Virus record (IMG/VR): IMGVR_UViG_3300044675_006348
Coordinates: 1-51,620 of that record
DNA from: a virus
Strand: one strand, 5' to 3'
DNA length: 51,620 bases
The notes under the pieces are model-generated. The model saw only the letters and a program-made list of their open reading frames with translations. It did not search any database and was not told the origin of the DNA. The translations under genes and the position numbers were made by a program. Below, piece after piece: positions 15,928 through 25,144 of this stretch; position 1 is the stretch's first letter; each line of letters opens with the position of its first letter.

Positions 15928-16434
15928 TTAGTTGAACGTCGGAACCGTTCCAATTGCTGGGGAAGGTTCGACACTATGTAGTACTCGAACCGAAGTCGAT
16001 CCGGATGGTGCTGCAATTGCTTTGTTGGAACCGTTGAGTGTAACAGTACCACCAGGGATGACTGCTGTACCGAGGATGAAACCGTTGGTTGGAGCAGCTC
16101 GAACTGCACCACCCACAGCACTCGTAGCAACACTTGCAACATCGTAACTCCACCAAACGGTGTCGTTTTGCAAAATGTCAGCAGCAAGAGTACCACCGAT
16201 TCTGGCTTCAACAAGCCAGTCCATAATCAGCGTCCCTTGAGTTCCTGGGAGGATCACAGATTGGGCAATCCCGACTCGACCACCGAACAGAACTGGTTCA
16301 CCTTGTAGAATGGTGCTGCCGGTTGTGTTGTAGTAGTTGACTGAAATTGCTCCACCCTGTTTCTTTACGCAGGGTGCATCGTACCGTTCCAGCATTACTG
16401 GGTCGGCAACTCGGTTTGGAGTGGAAATAGGCAT
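15928..16434 (-). CDS. Capsid-associated protein, DUF2190-like
   Basis: A 168-residue protein just after the capsid gene. It has the DUF2190 pattern of small capsid decoration proteins: an early YYNTTGSTILQGEPVLFGGRVGIA segment (shown here as separate landmarks YYNTTGS, GEPV and GRVGIA), then an acidic and glycine-rich beta region ending in a PAIGTVPTFN tail. It is probably an accessory protein on the head surface. It is separated from the capsid gene by a 190-bp structured interval. Confidence 0.65.
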   Translation of the reverse strand: MPISTPNRVADPVMLERYDAPCVKKQGGAISVNYYNTTGSTILQGEPVLFGGRVGIAQSVILPGTQGTLIMDWLVEARIGGTLAADILQNDTVWWSYDVASVATSAVGGAVRAAPTNGFILGTAVIPGGTVTLNGSNKAIAAPSGSTSVRVLHSVEPSPAIGTVPTFN

Positions 16435-16471
16435 AAGGTCGTTTCCTTGTGGAAGTTGTTCAAGAAAAGCC

Positions 16472-16576
16472 CACAGACAAAGATTCTAGGGTGGAGAGTT
16501 TGTTATTATCTAACTTGCTAAGGAGTGAAGCAAGTCAGTGTACTCTGTTAAACTCTCCTAGAATGATTCGTCTGTG
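16472..16576 (-). ncRNA. Structured RNA interval between capsid and decoration genes
   Basis: Nested inverted repeats: CACAGAC / GTCTGTG (16472-16478 with 16570-16576), ATTCTA / TAGAAT (16483-16488 with 16559-16564), GGAGAGTTT / AAACTCTCC (16493-16501 with 16550-16558), and an inner ACTTGCT / AGCAAGT hairpin (16513-16519 with 16529-16535, loop AAGGAGTGA). Four collinear paired blocks predict one long interrupted hairpin. After the outer stem the leftward RNA reads GGGCUUUUCUU, weakly terminator-like. It could be an RNA processing site, stabiliser, partial terminator or a small structural RNA. Confidence 0.7.
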
Positions 16577-16623
16577 AGCTGAATGTTGTTAGCTAACAGA
16601 GACTAGCTTGGATGGTTGAAGGA

Positions 16624-18774
16624 TTAGCCGTTGGCTCGAAGAACAGCTTCCCGTTCTCGTTCGTTGATTTCGATGTCCCAGTAACCCCGAGTACCGGTCC
16701 CCAGCATGTTTGCTGGAAGATCGACAGCTTCGATGGTTGGTCGTCGTTGACCTCGCAAGTAGGTGATGCTGTATGGGCTGAATCGTTGCGATTTTGGCCA
16801 CAGCAACCAGGTGTTTTCACTGACGAACGTACCAGTTCCAAGCAAGCTGCTGTTGCTCATTTGTGGGAAAGGGACAGTATCGAGTTTGCCAAACCAGTAG
16901 TTTGCTTCACCAGTCTTGGACGGGCTTGGTGCTCCAGTTTCCTGGACGACTCGGGATTGCTTGAGCAATTCGAATGCAGCTTCTTCTCCGGTGATCGAGG
17001 TAATGAGTATCCAACGATCATTGATGAGGTTGACAAAGTTCTTGCCACGATTTTCGTTGTATTGACGTACAGCGTTGTATGCCGTGGAAAGGTTTGCTCG
17101 GTTGAGTGCGAAACTGGTTCGACTATTGTCAGCATCGATCCAGAAGGAGTTGGCTGCTGCTGCTTTGACGAGCATCAGTTTGCCCAACTTCATGTCTGGA
17201 ACAATCAATGCACCTTCAACCATCGCATCGAGCATGTCAGCGATCACACCCATATCGTCGTTGATGATGTCCTCACGATTGAACACAACCAACTGAGCCG
17301 AAGTTGACAGCTTGGTTCGGTATTCGGTTTCTTTGCCGAATTCGGTTTCTTCGATCTTTCCGTCGTTCTTCATTTCATCCCAAATCTTACCGCCACCTGG
17401 ACGGATTCTCTGGGTGACTCGGAAGTCCTTGTTGGATTCTTCCTTGAGGTATTGAACTGCGAACGGAGTGTTGATTGCCCATCGTTCTTCCAACATCATG
17501 CTTGTAACCTTCTTGAGAAGGTTAGGCATGTCGATCATCGAGAATCCACTGTTGTTGATTCCGAGGAACGAGTGCTGAGTGGTGGTCTTGATGCTGCTGC
17601 ACAAAATGTCGATGTCACTAAATCCGGTGAATCGTCGTTGACGTTCGGTGCTGTTGGCCAAGTTGACCAGGGTTTCAACAAAACTCCAACGGGAAGTACC
17701 GAGGCAGTTGTCAAGAACTTTCTTGTCAACGTGCTTGGCGATCGTTTCTGGGGAGAGGTTGCAGGACAGAGCAAACTGTGCTACAATTTCATCACCTGCT
17801 GACGACCGTTGTTGTGGAGTGAGATTCGGTACTTGAGGCAATCCGTTCTCAAAGATTTTCAGCTTGATGCTGTTTTCAATGGTGGTAAGGTCGGTTCCAG
17901 CCGAGTATTGTGATTCAATACTGTCAGCATGGTCAGGATACGAATTCAACATTCGGGAGAGACGAACAAATTCTGTTCGAGTAACACCGGAGTTCGGGGC
18001 AACAGGCACGACTGGAGCTGGAGCCGCAGGAGCAGGTGGGGCAGCATTCTGTAGTGGTGCTACAGGGGGAGCAGCAGGGGGAGCAGCAGGGGGAGCAGCA
18101 GGAACAACAGGTGGTTCTGCTGGTGGAACGGGTAGTGCTGGGGGAGTGGAGCTGTTCAAAAGCATTTGTGCTTCCTTGTTTAAGAGACCAAAGTTTGTAT
18201 CGGAGTCACGACCATACATTGTGACTGTCATTTCTTTCAAAATGGAGCGTTCAGCAACGTACATCGGTCCCGTTACTTCACGATTGTTGATACTACGTTT
18301 GATTCCGTGTTTCAGGAACGTAATATCTTCTTTGTTGGTAATTCGAAGCCCCATGCTGGCTTCAAAAGGGAAATCATTTTTAAGGGCTTCCGTTACGGTT
18401 TCCCTGGCGGGTGAAGGATATGATGTAACTCCTTTTCCGCTTAGACTGCTGTTGGTCTTGACTAAAGATGTCGAGTGACCGATCGGTTCCCAGTGTTCAA
18501 ACAACATAGGGATGGATTTTTTATGCTCGATTCCTGCAATGTTGTAAATCATTGGGTATTCGTAGCCGTAGTCTCGTAGACTAACGGGACCACCAGAATA
18601 TCCTGTAAACGACAATTCGTGTAAACCATTTTCGGTTTGTGTTGAAGTCGCTTCGGTAGCTAGGTTGAAGATAGCTTCACCTTCTGCTGGCCGATAGTTG
18701 GGTGGTGCTTGAGAACTGTTGTTAAACACGTCCCTAGCTTTTTTGATTGTGGCGAGTCTTTCACTCAGTTTCAT
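16624..18774 (-). CDS. Prohead protease - scaffold - major capsid fusion
   Basis: A 716-residue protein joining three functions usually encoded separately. Residues about 50-200 resemble S78/U35-type prohead proteases: LFEHWEPIGHS with a candidate catalytic His at about 94, and EASMGLRI with a candidate Ser at about 140. Residues about 205-265 are Pro/Ala-rich with repeats, perhaps the scaffold hinge. Residues about 360-716 resemble Mu gpT-like major head proteins (RRFTGFSDID, VFNREDIINDDMG, and a Gly/Lys-rich end). It follows the portal gene with a 14-bp overlap. The ATG at 18774 with AGGA upstream is preferred over a GTG at 18786. Self-cleavage presumably frees the capsid protein. Confidence 0.8.
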   Translation of the reverse strand: MKLSERLATIKKARDVFNNSSQAPPNYRPAEGEAIFNLATEATSTQTENGLHELSFTGYSGGPVSLRDYGYEYPMIYNIAGIEHKKSIPMLFEHWEPIGHSTSLVKTNSSLSGKGVTSYPSPARETVTEALKNDFPFEASMGLRITNKEDITFLKHGIKRSINNREVTGPMYVAERSILKEMTVTMYGRDSDTNFGLLNKEAQMLLNSSTPPALPVPPAEPPVVPAAPPAAPPAAPPVAPLQNAAPPAPAAPAPVVPVAPNSGVTRTEFVRLSRMLNSYPDHADSIESQYSAGTDLTTIENSIKLKIFENGLPQVPNLTPQQRSSAGDEIVAQFALSCNLSPETIAKHVDKKVLDNCLGTSRWSFVETLVNLANSTERQRRFTGFSDIDILCSSIKTTTQHSFLGINNSGFSMIDMPNLLKKVTSMMLEERWAINTPFAVQYLKEESNKDFRVTQRIRPGGGKIWDEMKNDGKIEETEFGKETEYRTKLSTSAQLVVFNREDIINDDMGVIADMLDAMVEGALIVPDMKLGKLMLVKAAAANSFWIDADNSRTSFALNRANLSTAYNAVRQYNENRGKNFVNLINDRWILITSITGEEAAFELLKQSRVVQETGAPSPSKTGEANYWFGKLDTVPFPQMSNSSLLGTGTFVSENTWLLWPKSQRFSPYSITYLRGQRRPTIEAVDLPANMLGTGTRGYWDIEINEREREAVLRANG
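18067..18102. repeat. Tandem GGAGCAGCAGGG repeats in the capsid fusion linker
   Basis: Three head-to-tail 12-bp copies on the plus strand encode repeated Pro-Ala-Ala-Pro units in the linker between protease and capsid domains. Such slippage-prone DNA may let the linker length vary. Confidence 0.7.
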
Positions 18775-20170
18775 CAGAATCCTCACGTTCTTCTACGGGT
18801 TCAGTATCTTCTGGTTCGTTCAGGACTGTTGCTGCTGATGGAGTTCGTCCAGCTAAAAGTACTTCGCACATATCTTCATACGAAACACCTAGCAAGTCAG
18901 CTTCTCGTTGAATTTCTCTTCGAGGGTTTTGTCCTCGTTCAGTGTAAATTCGTACAAGAGTTTTAGCACCAGATTGAAGATCAGTAGCAATACTGTTACT
19001 AATTTTCTGGGGGTCGGGATGGGAGAATACTTGAGAATAACTTAACGAGTAGTTAAGTCCTTCTTCTGCAATAAATCGGATGGTTCTTGGAGAAAAGTAC
19101 TTTGAAGTTAAAACACCAGCTTGTGCCCAAAGGCTTACCATTTTGTGGATTGCTGGAGCAAAATCTTCACGGTCGATTGCAATGGTACTTTTCCAAGGAC
19201 CAAAGTCTACTTGACTACTAGCCATGTTGTACTTACGGCTGTTACCTGTTGCAAGGTTAACAGGCATGTTAATACAACGGGCAGCAGCACCAACCATCGC
19301 ATCAAGAGCTTCTGCATCTTCTGATGTTGTACCAGAGTATGACAACCCTTCCAGGGTAGTTCCTGGGGGGAGTGTTGGAATCATACCTGGTTCGTACTTG
19401 AACTCGCCTTCTGGCATTCCCATTGACTCTGCTGCTTCTTTACCCCACACTGTAGGGTCGAGCTTGAGAGCCATTGGAATTGCTGAACGAAATTCAGCAC
19501 TACGAATTACAGAGTCTAAGTATCTCTTGACTGATGGAAAAATGCAGAGTGCTGGAGCACACTCTACAATTCCACAAATTTGATCTTCGTACTTGTTCTT
19601 CCACCAAAGAATAATGTCTTTGGTGTTGTAGAACTCACCGGTGTCTAAGTGAATTTGAGTTGGTTCCCAGTTTTTGTTGTACTGGATTCCATCCCACCAT
19701 CGTGACTCAACCCCTTCTCCTGGGGGATTGAGTAACTTCTCGGCTGTGACTACACGAAGTCCTACTCGAACTTCGTGTACAGTGTTTTCCATTGGATATG
19801 GAATACCGATTCCGATTCCGGTGCGAGCTGCTGCTCTACGTAGTAGTCTGATTTGACTACCCAACCCGGTTTGTTGACAAAACTTTGTCCACTGATCTTC
19901 GATGTTTGTGTTGACGTCTGGATCAGAAGAACTTCCGATAATCACTGGAGCAGGACCAACACAATCGTTAGCGAGGGTGTTGAGGATGCCGTGGTAGTGA
20001 GAACCTTCTTCGTCTTGTTCAATCGAGATTGTCATTAACTTACGTCGAACCCACGGATGTTTGATGGCTCGTAAGAACCGTTCTCGTGGAATTTGATTGT
20101 AAGGAACTGTGTCTCGATTGCGAAACCAAGTCTTTGGAGAAGCCAGAAATTGTATCCAGCTACGAATCAT
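18761..20170 (-). CDS. Portal protein, lambda gpB-like
   Basis: A 469-residue protein forming the dodecameric channel for DNA packaging. The C-terminal part shows the Phage_portal_2 (lambda) signature, with ARCINMPVNLATG, NMASSQVDFGPW, then RIYTERGQNPRREIQREADLLG and an acidic tail. The gene order portal, protease/capsid, decoration, neck agrees. The start overlaps a 76-residue gene by 11 bp. Confidence 0.85.
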   Translation of the reverse strand: MIRSWIQFLASPKTWFRNRDTVPYNQIPRERFLRAIKHPWVRRKLMTISIEQDEEGSHYHGILNTLANDCVGPAPVIIGSSSDPDVNTNIEDQWTKFCQQTGLGSQIRLLRRAAARTGIGIGIPYPMENTVHEVRVGLRVVTAEKLLNPPGEGVESRWWDGIQYNKNWEPTQIHLDTGEFYNTKDIILWWKNKYEDQICGIVECAPALCIFPSVKRYLDSVIRSAEFRSAIPMALKLDPTVWGKEAAESMGMPEGEFKYEPGMIPTLPPGTTLEGLSYSGTTSEDAEALDAMVGAAARCINMPVNLATGNSRKYNMASSQVDFGPWKSTIAIDREDFAPAIHKMVSLWAQAGVLTSKYFSPRTIRFIAEEGLNYSLSYSQVFSHPDPQKISNSIATDLQSGAKTLVRIYTERGQNPRREIQREADLLGVSYEDMCEVLLAGRTPSAATVLNEPEDTEPVEEREDSDETE

Positions 20171-20390
20171 TGCAAGAACCTTTCTCTAGTCCAGAGCAAT
20201 GACAGTTGTTCTTTGGAACTGCCCGAGTCCAACCGATGTTGCTCAAGGATGGTTTCTTGGAACCAATCCTGTTAGCTGCGTTGATCAATTCATTTAAGGA
20301 GAACTGTTCAACTTCTTCTTGTGGAGTCTTAACCCGTCGAGGGCCGACACCAGCTTGAATTTCTTGTATCCTAGAAACAAGATCGCTCAT
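20160..20390 (-). CDS. Small protein upstream of portal (head-tail joining candidate)
   Basis: A 76-residue protein. The ATG at 20390 follows AGGAGA in a motif copy (CCCCAGGAGA). Lambda-type phages encode a small gpW connector at this place; here only position supports that. The sequence has a helical N-terminus and a Cys-containing tail (CHCSGLEKGSC). Confidence 0.55.
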   Translation of the reverse strand: MSDLVSRIQEIQAGVGPRRVKTPQEEVEQFSLNELINAANRIGSKKPSLSNIGWTRAVPKNNCHCSGLEKGSCNDS

Positions 20391-20408
20391 GAGTTCTCCT
20401 GGGGAGGG

Positions 20409-22169
20409 TTAGTTGTTGAATGCTGCATACTTCTGAATGGCTGGACCGTATAGGATGATTTTGCCAGTAGCAGAATCTCTAAGGGACCAGTACAAACAGT
20501 TATCAGTTTGTGGGGCAATGCTGGGTATTGTTACAGACACAGCATTGGTTGTGGAAGTTAGTCCGGTTACGGCAGTCAAGGTTGATTTATCTGCTCGTTC
20601 AAGACAAAACGTCATAGGTAATCCGTCAAACACACCAGAAGCAAGTGTAATCAAATATGTTCGAGTCTCGTTGTTAAAGAACACAAACGTGTTTTTTTCT
20701 AACAATTTGTTGTCGAGATTGATGAATGCTTCTGGAGTAACCGATGTTTGTCCCCCGCCACCACCACCTGCTGGAGCTAAGCTGAGAGCTTGAGCTGTCC
20801 AACGGACAAGTGGAGAATTTGATCCTAACAGCATTGTTGTTAGATCGACGACCAGTTGTGCTGTTGCTGCTGGGATTCGAGTTAACAAAGTCGATAGGCT
20901 TGTGTCGGTATCGGTGAGTGTTTTGCCGACTGTTCCTGGGGTGGTGTAGCTGGTGTGTGCTGTAGCTAACAGGTTAGCCGTGATTGTGTCATAGACTGCT
21001 GTTGTAAAAGTTGTTGGTACAAACACTCCTGTTTCAGCACCATGAATAACAGCATGGACATGCCCAGAACCAGAACCTGTGACTCCAATTGTTCGATTGG
21101 AATTGTTGCTGATGATCCATCGGTCTCCAAACGACCCATTAGTCCAACCACCACCAGGCATCGAGTTCATCACTAGATTTCTAGTTGTGTTTGGTAAAGC
21201 ATCTACGCTTGTTTGGCTAGCTCGATTAGCAACAGTTGATTCTTTAGCTAGAATTGTGGATGATTCGATCTGTACTAGGGTTGGTTTGAGGGACAAGTCT
21301 GAAACTATTTGAGCAAGTACAGTTGATTGATCGAAGTCAACTACTGCTCCTGCCCATATAGCATATCTAGCTTCGGTGCTGATTGTACCGTTAGCTTCAA
21401 TTCTCAGCCCTTCTCTGGGGTGGGTGGATGCTACCGTGTAGGTAAAACGATAGCGTCCGACGGCAGGGTTTGTAACAGCCGATAAATTACCTGACCGATT
21501 TGTTCCCGTCGCATTGGTGGCTGTGACTGTCGGGATGTTGTCGAGGTTACCAAGCTTTCCTTCGTCGTCGTTAATGACGAGGGTGAATTCGTAGACCGTT
21601 GATCCAGTTTCGGGTGCTTCTAGGACCACGGTTCCGAACAAATTAGCTTTAGCAGACAGGTTGTTTAGTCCGGAGATTGCTCCGAGGACTGAACTTGTAC
21701 TGGTTGCGATACTTGCATCAAGGAAGTTAACTCTTGCATCGTTGTCTCGTAGTGGATTGGTAGGAATTGCATTGACACTGGTTTGTGTTGCTCGACTAGC
21801 AACCGTGGTTTCATTCGCCACATTTGAAGGGAACGATACTGGAGCAGATGCACTGGCCGTCTGCCCTGCAATTTTAGTGACGTTGGCTGTGCCGTCATCA
21901 GTTGAGACGTTTATTGAGGCTGAATAGCATCCTGTCTTGTAAATCTGAACGATGAACATTCCGGCGTTTGTTTCGGCCTGAGTAGGAGTGTAAGTCCAGA
22001 TTCCAGTAGTGGCATTATAAGTTAGTGAACCCGCACCAGCTCCGAATGATCCTACACCTGTTTTAACTTGGACTAAAACTCCTGTTGACTGAACAGCTCC
22101 GTCACTGATCTGAATGACTTGACCAACATCAAACGGTTGCGGATTAGCCGAATTTATTGGGTAGGTCAT
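20409..22169 (-). CDS. Fibre-like protein with duplicated segment
   Basis: A 586-residue beta-rich, Thr/Ser/Ala-rich protein. An internal duplication is visible (ETTVASRATQTSV at about 120 and ESTVANRASQTSV at about 310), suggesting repeated shaft units. A polyglycine stretch (about 475) precedes a C-terminal domain ending YWSLRDSATG and IQKYAAF that resembles BppU-type fibre domains. It overlaps the LamG gene by 4 bp. Likely a virion fibre or adhesin. Confidence 0.65.
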   Translation of the reverse strand: MTYPINSANPQPFDVGQVIQISDGAVQSTGVLVQVKTGVGSFGAGAGSLTYNATTGIWTYTPTQAETNAGMFIVQIYKTGCYSASINVSTDDGTANVTKIAGQTASASAPVSFPSNVANETTVASRATQTSVNAIPTNPLRDNDARVNFLDASIATSTSSVLGAISGLNNLSAKANLFGTVVLEAPETGSTVYEFTLVINDDEGKLGNLDNIPTVTATNATGTNRSGNLSAVTNPAVGRYRFTYTVASTHPREGLRIEANGTISTEARYAIWAGAVVDFDQSTVLAQIVSDLSLKPTLVQIESSTILAKESTVANRASQTSVDALPNTTRNLVMNSMPGGGWTNGSFGDRWIISNNSNRTIGVTGSGSGHVHAVIHGAETGVFVPTTFTTAVYDTITANLLATAHTSYTTPGTVGKTLTDTDTSLSTLLTRIPAATAQLVVDLTTMLLGSNSPLVRWTAQALSLAPAGGGGGGQTSVTPEAFINLDNKLLEKNTFVFFNNETRTYLITLASGVFDGLPMTFCLERADKSTLTAVTGLTSTTNAVSVTIPSIAPQTDNCLYWSLRDSATGKIILYGPAIQKYAAFNN

Positions 22170-22939
22170 ATTCCGGTTCCAATGAGTTTCGATGAAGGTC
22201 TAAACCAGTAGGGCTTCCATCCAGAAATAGGTGGAATGAAATAACTGCGTCGTTTTGGGGGATAAGGTAAAAGTCCTGCTCCACGACCACCTAAGTATAA
22301 CTGTAGTACTTGTTCAGCAGTTAGGTTAGTGGCAAAAATAGTAAAGTCGTCGATAAGCCCTGAATAGAATTCACTGTTGACTCCAAATCTGTAACCAATA
22401 CCCAGCCCGTTGGTCTTAACTAAAGAAATGGTGTCGGATCTAGTTCCTACTAACCGTCCGTCAAAAAACAGTCTAGCTCCTGAGGTATCAGTTACCCCAC
22501 AAATGTGCGTCCATCGGTTTTGGTATTGCGTGTTTATCATGGGCACGCTCAGGACGGCGGTTCCACCAAAGCTAAATTCCAAATTTTGAAAATTAAACCG
22601 GATTGCGAAGCTTGTCCCAAATTGACCTAAACTAAAAATCCGTGTCGTTGTGCTAGTGGTTGTTGGATTAATCCAAATCGAAAAACTGTTGCTTTGATCG
22701 CTCATTGCGGACATGGCAAACGAACTGTTAAATACCCGATCATCGATTCCATCGAAGTTCAACGCTACATTGCCTTCGGATACTGACCATGCAGTAGCTG
22801 GGTTCATACCTGCTAATGTACAGGTATTTTCATTGACGCTATCAAATTGTTGTATACCTGTTCTTCCAAGTTTACATGGACACCATCTACCTATAGCGGT
22901 GTTTTTTATCCATTCGTATTCTAGGTTGAAATAAAACAT
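22166..22939 (-). CDS. LamG/concanavalin-fold protein
   Basis: A 257-residue protein with a clear LamG-type carbohydrate-binding fold: LNFDGIDDRV, SFSIWINP, WTHICGVTD, ARLFFDGRLVG, and LIDDFTIFATNLTAEQV. It is located among fibre-like genes, so it is a good receptor-binding candidate. The ATG shares a base with the stop of the upstream gene. Confidence 0.8.
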   Translation of the reverse strand: MFYFNLEYEWIKNTAIGRWCPCKLGRTGIQQFDSVNENTCTLAGMNPATAWSVSEGNVALNFDGIDDRVFNSSFAMSAMSDQSNSFSIWINPTTTSTTTRIFSLGQFGTSFAIRFNFQNLEFSFGGTAVLSVPMINTQYQNRWTHICGVTDTSGARLFFDGRLVGTRSDTISLVKTNGLGIGYRFGVNSEFYSGLIDDFTIFATNLTAEQVLQLYLGGRGAGLLPYPPKRRSYFIPPISGWKPYWFRPSSKLIGTGI

Positions 22940-23373
22940 TAGTAGCTCGGTGTAATTGGTCGGATCTTTAGCGTATTTGCTGAACTGACTAAAGCTTGTC
23001 CAGTTCCACTGTTTCTTAACAATGTTCTAATCGGTCCTGTTGGAATGTTGTACACAGGCTTTATGATTCTTTGAACAGATGTTACCGCCCTGACAGTAAA
23101 GAATATGTCTGGGTTTCTGGTTGGGGTTACAGTTGACGAACCATCTTCGTAGTTCGTCCCATCTATTTCTCTTAAGAACCAGATCAGTAAAGCTGTGTTG
23201 ACTGTAGGTGCAACACTAAATTGAAACACTATTTCAGCTTCTCCGTCAAAAAAGCCTGCATTAGCGAGAGTGACGACATTAGTAGACACTACGTTTGAAT
23301 TGTTAGCTAAGCTGTTTAATTCTGTGCTAAGAAGGGTATTTTCTGTTCCACGAGTGTAAATAATGTTCGGCAT
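22939..23373 (-). CDS. Beta-rich structural protein
   Basis: A 144-residue protein beginning MPNIIYTRGTENTLLST. Predicted beta strands and the phrase ALLIWFLREIDGTNYEDG resemble phage or prophage fibre-associated proteins. Tightly packed in the late operon. Function by context only. Confidence 0.55.
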   Translation of the reverse strand: MPNIIYTRGTENTLLSTELNSLANNSNVVSTNVVTLANAGFFDGEAEIVFQFSVAPTVNTALLIWFLREIDGTNYEDGSSTVTPTRNPDIFFTVRAVTSVQRIIKPVYNIPTGPIRTLLRNSGTGQALVSSANTLKIRPITPSY

Positions 23374-23822
23374 TACTGAATTTTTCCATTAGGTCGATAT
23401 GATGCCCAAGCTGTAGATACTTGCTCAGAAGAAATTGTTTGATTTGTAAGAGACAGATTACTAACTGCATCAAATTCTGCTTGTGAAATACTTTTGTTTT
23501 CAGCAAGAAGCAAAGATAAAAATGCAATCATGGATGGATCACCAAAGTCAGAACCGCCTTCACTTGGCTTTAGCCATGACAAAACCCTATGTACAAGACT
23601 TGTGTAAGATCCTGTATACTGCAACAACTTTTGCAATAAAGTTTCAGCAGCCATAGGTCCAAGACGATTGTACAAACCTCTTTCGGTAAGCAATAAGCTC
23701 ACTCTAATCTTTGGAGCTATTTGTGAACATCGAATAGCACAATCATAGTCGTTTCCGACTTCTGCAAGTGCTTTTGCTTGAGGATCGGATTCGATTAATG
23801 CTTTCAATGTTTCTGGGGTCAT
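23373..23822 (-). CDS. Helical protein of unknown function
   Basis: A 149-residue protein, mainly helical. It begins MTPETLKALIESDPQAKALAE and has a middle section with RCSQIAPKIRVSLLLTERGLY. It overlaps both neighbours (ATGA junction upstream). I recognise no family. Confidence 0.55.
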   Translation of the reverse strand: MTPETLKALIESDPQAKALAEVGNDYDCAIRCSQIAPKIRVSLLLTERGLYNRLGPMAAETLLQKLLQYTGSYTSLVHRVLSWLKPSEGGSDFGDPSMIAFLSLLLAENKSISQAEFDAVSNLSLTNQTISSEQVSTAWASYRPNGKIQ

Positions 23823-24103
23823 GCTACACCTTTGTCCTTAAGTTCTTTTATTTCGAGCTTGAGGGTAGCAAGTTCAGTTTCTTGTCTGACTTGAGTCCGG
23901 AATAACTCTAGTCGATCTTTTTCGCATTGGTCGGTTTTGGTTTCTTGTTTGATTAGATTCTTTTGCAAGTCTGCAATAGCTACTTGATTAGAACCTTCAA
24001 GTTTTTTGTAGAAGAACGCAACGAGTGAGGACAACGTAGCAATGACCGCCAAAGCACCTTTTTGCCACCAGTCACTTGGTATTGTTGGTTCTATGTCTGA
24101 CAT
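23819..24103 (-). CDS. Membrane-anchored coiled-coil protein, holin candidate
   Basis: A 94-residue protein with one likely membrane helix (about residues 16-31) followed by a long charged coiled coil (ELATLKLEIKELKDKG). The layout resembles phage spanin- or XhlA-like lysis accessory proteins. It neighbours the exported protein at 24443. No lysis function is demonstrated. Confidence 0.55.
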   Translation of the reverse strand: MSDIEPTIPSDWWQKGALAVIATLSSLVAFFYKKLEGSNQVAIADLQKNLIKQETKTDQCEKDRLELFRTQVRQETELATLKLEIKELKDKGVA

Positions 24104-24110
24104 GATGTCC

Positions 24111-24437
24111 TTAGTTAGAAAATACTAATTCAAATGTTTTGGTAGTAGCTTCGGCTGCACTAAGTTTCAATCGAAGTGTGTCTAACCCTCTGGTGTTTTC
24201 TGGGTCGAGACTGATTGTTCTTGCTGTTGTTGCAAGGTTGTAAGTTACTAAAGTGTCTTTGACGTAGTTGTCAAGGTGTGTAACACCATCGTCTACAGAA
24301 CCTTGAATACTGAATGTCGGTGTGCCAGTCATTCCTGGGGCAGTTACTCTAACTAGACCGAAGCCAGCAGCTACGTTAACTGGGGTGCTGGTGATTACTC
24401 CAGCGGAAAACGTAACTGTTTCTTTGTAGATGCTCAT
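24111..24437 (-). CDS. Small beta-rich late protein
   Basis: A 108-residue protein with alternating polar/hydrophobic pattern and Thr/Val richness, typical of a jelly-roll or Ig-like virion protein. No signal peptide. It is encoded among late genes. Function unknown. Confidence 0.55.
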   Translation of the reverse strand: MSIYKETVTFSAGVITSTPVNVAAGFGLVRVTAPGMTGTPTFSIQGSVDDGVTHLDNYVKDTLVTYNLATTARTISLDPENTRGLDTLRLKLSAAEATTKTFELVFSN

Positions 24438-24442
24438 GGTTC

Positions 24443-25144
24443 TTATGGGTTAGGACATTTACCGTTTACACAAAGCCCTCGTATGACGGCTTTCAAACAT
24501 TCTCGGTATTCATCGGTGGTGGTTGGATTTGCTTTACCAATTTCTTTGTCAATTGGAACTCGCCACACGTTTAACCAATCTTTTGTTCGACTGGTTGGTT
24601 CTCTCATTGCGAAGCAAGTTTCAATTGTACTTGTTACTTGACCTTTTGCATCAGGTAGGTATGCCGGAAGTTTTGGTAACAAGTTAATCAGAGAGCTAGC
24701 TAGCAACGATGTTGTGGAAGCATCTTGGAGTGTGTCGACTGCGGCTCGGGATGTTAGTCGGATCGATTCGAGTGATGGTGTGGGAGACGGATTTGGTTGG
24801 ATCGGAGTAGGAACTGGTACTGGAGTTGGAGCCAGCATTCCAGTTACGTCGATTGTGTGCCAACTATAAGCAATGTCTGCTTGTTTGTTAGCAACAATCA
24901 ACCCAAACTGGTATTTTCCTGGGGTGGGGATGGAGAAGAAGATGTTGTTACCACAAGATGCTGAGGCAGACTTTAGTTCTTCTGGGATGATCCAAACTTT
25001 GTTGTCTCCAACAGCTTCTTCATGGGATAGAAAAACAAGTGTACCAGCAAGAGCCGTTGATGGTCCTTTGATGGATGCTTTGATTTCCTGGGTGAGTGCT
25101 GTTGAGCAGGTGAGTAGCAAACAGAGAGCGAGTAGTTGTTTCAT
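24443..25144 (-). CDS. Exported protein with signal peptide
   Basis: The ATG at 25144 gives a typical signal peptide (MKQLLALCLLLTCSTALTQ); an upstream start at 25207 would bury it. The mature part has a beta domain with PGKYQFGLIVAN and a Pro/Thr-rich linker, then a helical C-terminus with Cys pairs (CLKAVIRGLCVNGKC). This architecture is like planctomycete secreted proteins. A periplasmic or cell-surface role, for example in lysis or exclusion, is possible but not shown. Confidence 0.65.
   Translation of the reverse strand: MKQLLALCLLLTCSTALTQEIKASIKGPSTALAGTLVFLSHEEAVGDNKVWIIPEELKSASASCGNNIFFSIPTPGKYQFGLIVANKQADIAYSWHTIDVTGMLAPTPVPVPTPIQPNPSPTPSLESIRLTSRAAVDTLQDASTTSLLASSLINLLPKLPAYLPDAKGQVTSTIETCFAMREPTSRTKDWLNVWRVPIDKEIGKANPTTTDEYRECLKAVIRGLCVNGKCPNP

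Noticed and set aside
16612-17307. Plus-strand 231-codon frame
   Set aside because: Antisense to the conserved capsid domain, with no promoter or ribosome-binding site.
17864-18478. Plus-strand 204-codon Gly/Ala-rich frame
   Set aside because: It is the antisense of the Pro/Ala-rich linker and protease part of the capsid fusion and has no ribosome-binding site. Antisense of a Pro/Ala-rich repeat is expected to be open.
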